DNA of 64,000 nucleotides from Colletotrichum lupini (lineage: Eukaryota; Ascomycota; Sordariomycetes; Glomerellales; Glomerellaceae), in the NCBI RefSeq assembly GCF_023278565.1, contig NC_064676.1:496001-560000 (forward strand), given 5' to 3'. Below the pieces are notes generated by a model, which was not told the DNA's origin, made no database searches, and worked only from the letters and a program-made list of their open reading frames with translations. Of the stretch, positions 58,866 to 64,000 are shown piece after piece. The position numbers and the translations under genes were made by a program. Numbering within the stretch: the stretch's first letter is position 1; the number at the start of each line of letters is the position of its first letter.

Positions 58866-59984
58866 ATGGCGTCGGCGCGGAGGAACACAACGACAAGGAG
58901 CTTGCTGAGCATTCTCCTCCTCGCAGCACCAGCTCTCGCAAAATACCAAAATAACTTTGACCTCTACCCAGCAGCCGCCCAACCATGCCTCTACGCCTCC
59001 TCAGACGCAAGTAAATGCGACGGCGACACAGTCGCAACAATGAACAAGTGCCTCTGCAGCGATGACAAGGGGAAATTCGTCACAAACGCAGCCACGTGTC
59101 TAGGAAAGGAAGCAAAGGATACCCTCCGCACAGTCTATCAATCCATGAGCACCGCCTGCTCAGACTCCAAGACGCCGATATCCATAACTGAAGACCAATT
59201 CCTCAACCTCGGCGCGACAGGCGCGACAGCATCGCTATCAGTAACTTTATCCACATCAAAGACAGCTACGCCCACTACCATGATGACGACCACCACAGGC
59301 GGAGCAACCATCACCCTCACATCAACACCTACACCCGCGACATCGACTCCAGCACAGGAAGACAAAGGCCTAAGCACGACCGCCAAAATCGGCGTCGGCG
59401 TCGGCGCCGGCGCAGGAGCCATCGCCCTTGTCTGCCTCGCCGCCTTCATCTGGCGCATCAAGCGAAGCCGCGACGCCCACGATGAGTCCCACCGCCCAAT
59501 GCTCGGCGGCGGCATCGGTGCCACGGGCCACAATAACCCACAACACGGGCCCTTTACCGAATACAGCCCGCCCGCGAGCGTCGCCGGCACTGGGGCGGGT
59601 GGATACGCCACGTACACCGGCGCGCAAGAGTACAAGAACGAGAACAAGCAGCAGCAACCAGGCTGGAGGCCCGTCTCCGAAATCACGGCTACGAGTCCCG
59701 GTGGACAGACGTGGGCGACAAATTCACCGCAGCCGTCGTATGCGCATCTTCAACCGCAACAAGGGCCAAACTTGGGTGCTTGGGGCCACCACCCGCAAGC
59801 TGCGTACGTTGCTCCGCCGCAGGAACCTGCTCAGCAGGAGGGTGTGTTTGAGTTGGCTTCGATACCTGTTACGTCGCAACCTCCTTCGCATGTGCCGCAA
59901 CCGCCGCCTGGTGCTGTTGAGATGCCGGCGACGGAGGTGCAGCCGCAACCTACGCGGTATCAGTATCCATCGCAGAGGCAGTGA
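58866..59984 (+). CDS. Cys-containing Ser/Thr-rich single-pass surface protein
   Basis: A single exon of 372 residues; ATG 58866 is preceded by CACA. The signal peptide (RSLLSILLLAAPALA) ends near residue 25. The ectodomain (~26-115) has regularly spaced cysteines (PCLYASSDASKCDG, NKCLCSDDKGK, TCLGKE, TACSDS) resembling a small disulfide domain. A Ser/Thr-rich stalk (TSKTATPTTMMTTTT and onward) precedes a hydrophobic segment (IGVGVGAGAGAIALVCLAAF) and the stop-transfer WRIKRSR. The cytosolic tail is Pro/Gln/Gly-rich with repeats of PQP-type motifs. It is comparable to WSC/CFEM-like or other wall-integrity surface sensors of filamentous ascomycetes, but I see no complete named domain. The tail composition suggests scaffolding. 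Function unknown. Confidence 0.82.
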   Translation: MASARRNTTTRSLLSILLLAAPALAKYQNNFDLYPAAAQPCLYASSDASKCDGDTVATMNKCLCSDDKGKFVTNAATCLGKEAKDTLRTVYQSMSTACSDSKTPISITEDQFLNLGATGATASLSVTLSTSKTATPTTMMTTTTGGATITLTSTPTPATSTPAQEDKGLSTTAKIGVGVGAGAGAIALVCLAAFIWRIKRSRDAHDESHRPMLGGGIGATGHNNPQHGPFTEYSPPASVAGTGAGGYATYTGAQEYKNENKQQQPGWRPVSEITATSPGGQTWATNSPQPSYAHLQPQQGPNLGAWGHHPQAAYVAPPQEPAQQEGVFELASIPVTSQPPSHVPQPPPGAVEMPATEVQPQPTRYQYPSQRQ

Positions 59985-60332
59985 GAGAATAGGGGTGATC
60001 AAAAATGGGCATTAAGGGGTGTTTGGGGGATGTATAAACTACTATGATACCTTGGGAAGCATTTACACTCACGGGGACTTGGTGTTCTGGTTCCTGGTAG
60101 GGACTTATAGATGGGGGAAAAGATACGGAAAAGCCATGAAATATAATAGCACCTTTGATCCACCTGAACCTTCGTCGTAATTACCCCAAGATTGAATGCA
60201 CGTTGGAAATAAGTTCGAGATCTTGATGGTCAACTTTACTTGTGTGGCTCATGCAAGGCTAAAGGATGCAACCTTAGTTATAGTTAACTGATACTCATCG
60301 CATTGATTTTGACTTGGCCTACTGAGGGCTAC
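59985..60332. other. intergenic, 3' flank
   Basis: 3' UTR side of the surface protein gene up to the LTR boundary; the target duplication partner is outside the window. Confidence 0.5.
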
Positions 60333-60537
60333 TGTTGGTATCCCTATTATAGGGTAGTTAGTTCGAACCGTAGTTAACGAAGAGATTAATTAAACTATAT
60401 AAATATCTGCGTAGTAGGTATAAAAAGGAGGTTCTAACTATAAGTTAAGCTAGCTACGATAATTATAAATAGGGCCCCTAATTAGCCCCTGCATAGTCGG
60501 CTATATACTGCGGTCGAATTAGACTTCTAATTTAATA
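60333..60537 (-). repeat. putative 3' LTR of the second copia element
   Basis: Starts TGTTGGTA like the first element's LTR, contains the shared AGGGCCCC, and ends TAATTTAATA. This equals the first element's TAATCTAACA after two C-to-T changes of the RIP type. Length about 205 bp; boundaries are inferred because the other LTR is not visible. Confidence 0.55.
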
Positions 60538-63500
60538 CTAACTTTCTCTTTTTTTTATTAATTTAATTACTGCAGTTAGAGGTATAATTCGACCTCGGGC
60601 TTATTTACTAAGTCGTCTCTTTTCCCCCCTTTTCTCTACTCTTTTTATATAACCTATTCCTTTATTTATATAATAACTTTTTTACTACTTACGAATTACT
60701 CTAATCCTTTATTTAGTACTGCTTTTATAAAAGCGTTTATAAGGTTATTTTTATTATTAATTTAATAGATCTTGAGTATCTTGCGCCTTTTATATAATTA
60801 CCTAAGGGTTATAATATTAATTATAAACCTCTTTTCCTTCGTCGTTCTTAATTTAATAAGGTATTTATATAGCGAGTAAGAATCGGTATAAATAACCGTT
60901 AGAATAAGTAAAAAGCTAATTCGATTAGTAATTCTTTTTAGCGTCGTTAAAATTATATAAAAGAGGTTAACGCCGTTAACTATATTATAAACCTCTAATA
61001 CTAATATACTTCTCGTTACTTATTTATTTTTAGTTAACGAGTAGTAGATTATATTACTATATATAGTAAATTCGCTCTTACTTATACTCTCGTTAGTTAG
61101 GATAATAATATACCCTAATTACGAAGTAAGGTTATTATTATTCGTAAATAACTTATTAATAAAGACGTCGAGCTTATTAGTTATAAAATTAATTAAGTAG
61201 TAAATAAGACCTCGATCGAGATTCGTTTACTACTACTTAAGCTACTTATTAAGTACTTTAATATCTTATTTAGTTAGATCTATAGCTTACGCTACCTTAG
61301 TATAATTAAAAATTACCTTAAGCTAATAAATACTTATAATATATACCCCTTGCGCGAGCTTAGCTTTATATTACTTCTTAACGTTAATTACGTTTAAATT
61401 AACGAGGTTGATCTTCTCGCCCTACCCCTTTTATTAAAAAACGACGGTTTCTTTTTTAATTATAAAAATCCCGCTATTAAATACTAAGGGGGTATTTATT
61501 ATAAAGACCTCTTTTAGCTTCGCTACGAAGCCCGCTTTTTAAAGCTCCTTATCCTCCTTCTTTATAAAGTTAATATTAAATAAGCTTAATATATCGTTAG
61601 TTTATATTTTAATAATCCTAAATTAGTCACTTTCGTACTCCGTAACTAATAAGTACGAGTTATATATAGAGGTAACTATTAATAGTTAATTAATATAAAA
61701 ATCGTAGTAAGTAGCTTATTAATAAGTACCCGATTTTACGAGCCTATATAGTAGCTTAAGTACTTTAATAATCGTGCTTTCTAAGTACTTACTAGCCATT
61801 TCTTTTGGTAAATAGGCTAGGATTTTCTTTATAAGCCCTATAGCCGATTAGGTATATACCTAGGTAATATTATAGCTCTAAATCTTATATTCCTTTTTCC
61901 GTAGCGATGCTATTAGTACTATTATTGATTATTAGTTATAGCGCTATATAATAGGTAATTATATAAGTAGCGTCGCCTTTTTAATATCGCCGTACCCCTA
62001 AATTATATATCTAGACTTCTCGTACGGCTAGGGTATTCCTTTCTTTTTAATCTTATAAACTATTCGTAATTTAAATATATAGAAGTTTATATATTTTTCT
62101 AAGTTATATAAGATAAATCGATAGACCCCTCGATTACGAAGAGTATTTATTTTAATAAGATCTAATCCCTTATATAGCTTTTTAATAGTTATAATTACGC
62201 CTTCCTTATATAGTTTAACCGCTAGCTTAAAATCGGCTTTTTTTTTTACTATATAAAAAGTATTAATTACCTCGTTATTAATAATAAATTGCTACGTTAG
62301 GGCTTATTATCGTGGTTTTCTACGACGTCTTACCGGTAGTATTAGTACCCTTTTAGTAATTTCCTCTTCCTCGTCGTTTATTAATACTACTACGACGATT
62401 TTATTAAGGATAATTTCCTATATTTTTACCACGGGTTATATAGTTTCCCCTAGCTCTTTTTCTTCTTATAAGTTAGAAATCACCTCGTTAGGATTTATAT
62501 AGTACGGTCTAACTACTATAATTAATATTTCGAGAGGCTAGTTACGATCTCTTGCGACTATATAAGAGCGCTCGTTAACGGAAATTAACTTATATAGCCT
62601 AGCCTATTATTAGGTAATTTCGCGCTATACTCGTATATTTAAATTTAGTAATATATTTAGATTATCCCCTATATCGGGCCTATTATATATAGTAATTACC
62701 TCGTTAACTTATTTTTTTATACTTACCTTGCGCAGTGCTTATATTACTTTTTTAATTACTTAGGCTCGTTAGCTTATACTTAGCGATAGTAGCGAGGCTA
62801 AGGTTGTTCTTAAATATACTCTAAATACTAATAGCGTTAATATAAGTCCGTTAGGCCCTATAGTATTGTTATAGTATTTAAGTACTATTTAGAGGTATTT
62901 ATTATCGGTAGAATCCGGATTTTCTTTTTTAATAATTCTAAACGCCCTTTTTAACTACTAGTGTGCCCTTTTTATTTTTTTAATATTATAGTACGCTTTA
63001 ACGGGTACGACTTTTAGCTATATACCGTAGGCCGTCGCATTATCCCTAAATTTTACTAACTTAAAACTAGTACTAGCGTTAGTTCTAATACCGTTTAGTA
63101 GTCCCTAATATATATCAATTTAGCTTTTTCGCAAGGTTACTTATACTATTTTTACTTATAAATCCTAGAGGAATTGCCCTATTTAGAAGGATATAGCTAC
63201 GTCGATTATATATAGTACTAGCCGACTATTTAAATAGAAAATATTAACGACGATTTTTTAGTTAAAGTTAAGTTTATTACGCAATTTAAATTTAAATTTG
63301 CGTAGGCTTTGCGCATTTATTTAATATTAATAATATACTTTCGTTAACTACTCTAGCGCCCCTATTTCGATATTATTATTACTTAATTACTTTAGGAGGT
63401 TATTATAAAAGATTAGGGCTATGAGTACTTAACTAGCGAGGCTATAATATAGGTATAGGTATATTATAAGACTAAAGCTTATAGAGTCCTTCGTAAGGGC

Positions 63501-64000
63501 TCTACTTTTTAAAAAGCTTTTTTATAATAAGATTTATATACCAGTTACTAAGTTATCGGCGTCTTATTACTAGCTGTATCCCGAATTTATTATAATTACT
63601 CCCCCCTTACGTAACTTTAGTCCCTAAAATTATTACGTAATATCTTCCTTTAACGCTAATAATAAAGTTATTAACGTCGTTATTTATAATAAATTCTATA
63701 AGGCGTTAATAATATCCTTTCTTACCTAGGAATAAGGTATTACTCTTATCTCCTTATCTAACGGATACTTTATTATTATTATTTAGTAATAGCGCACCGA
63801 CTAGTTACTAAGTTAGTAATATATATTCGTAATAAAGTATTCTAACCGTCGTAATATATAAGAGCCCGCCTAACCTCGCGATTATTATTATTACTAGGCT
63901 ATTAATTATAGTAAAAGATTCTTTATCCGTTACTAGTTACGTATTTACTTTTTCTTCCCTCTTTCTATTTAGCAACCGTTCTATAAATTCTTTCTTATAT
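60333..64000 (-). mobile_element. second Ty1/copia element, RIP-mutated, truncated by window edge
   Basis: An AT-rich, CpA/TpG-poor block runs from a putative LTR start at 60,333 to the end of the window. Read on the minus strand it gives the copia pol 3' part. The RT region near 62,140-61,980 reads FKLRIVYKIKKKGIP...SRYII-GYGDI-KATLL, the same motif as in the first element at about 32,000. RNase H is near 60,900-60,740, again like the first element but with many different residues, so the two are different families. Stops are numerous. The left LTR is on the 3' side, hence minus-strand orientation. The 5' part lies beyond position 64,000. Confidence 0.85.

Overview
The window is nuclear DNA of a filamentous ascomycete (Pezizomycotina). 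The evidence is short 50-95 bp introns with GTRAGT donors and CTAAC/CTGAC-like branch points, a dihydroxynaphthalene-melanin gene (scytalone dehydratase), a HET-domain gene, secreted plant-cell-wall enzymes, and AT-rich retroelements carrying the transition-only signature of repeat-induced point mutation (RIP). The scytalone dehydratase looks Sordariomycete-like, but I cannot fix the genus.

Layout. 1-15 kb: the 3' part of an FAD-linked oxidase, a nine-exon membrane protein, a metallo-beta-lactamase-fold hydrolase, a rhamnogalacturonan acetylesterase and a zinc alcohol dehydrogenase with an apparent frameshift. 14.5-23 kb, minus strand: a short anchored disordered protein, a four-helix membrane protein, a large three-exon protein of unknown family and a single-pass surface protein. 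23-29.5 kb is gene-poor, with an intron-containing tRNA-Thr, a small lysine-rich protein and a broken DUF4419 gene. 29,967-36,899 is a complete but RIP-destroyed Ty1/copia element. 37.8-44.1 kb holds a small secreted eight-cysteine protein, a small conserved protein, a secreted ADP-ribosyltransferase of the enterotoxin-A type with a decayed second copy 2.6 kb away, and a PLAC8 protein. 45-48.3 kb is a large NLR/ankyrin-like gene split by a foldback MITE. 49-60 kb carries a GH62 arabinofuranosidase, a HET-domain protein, scytalone dehydratase, a Dap1-type heme protein and a serine/threonine-rich surface protein. From 60,333 to the end is a second RIP-mutated copia element of a different family, running off the window.

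How the parts fit: several products suit a plant-associated life. The pectin and arabinoxylan side-chain enzymes, the small cysteine-rich secreted protein, the secreted ADP-ribosyltransferase and the melanin enzyme all point that way. Self/non-self genes (HET, NLR-like) and transposon-linked decay lie among them, as expected of a gene-poor, transposon-influenced accessory region. I see no classical biosynthetic cluster. The best leads are the MITE-split NLR-like gene, the cysteine-rich gene next to the copia element, and the ADP-ribosyltransferase with its relic copy.

Exon coordinates were worked out by hand from splice signals and reading phase; family names are from recognition of conserved motifs, without database searches.
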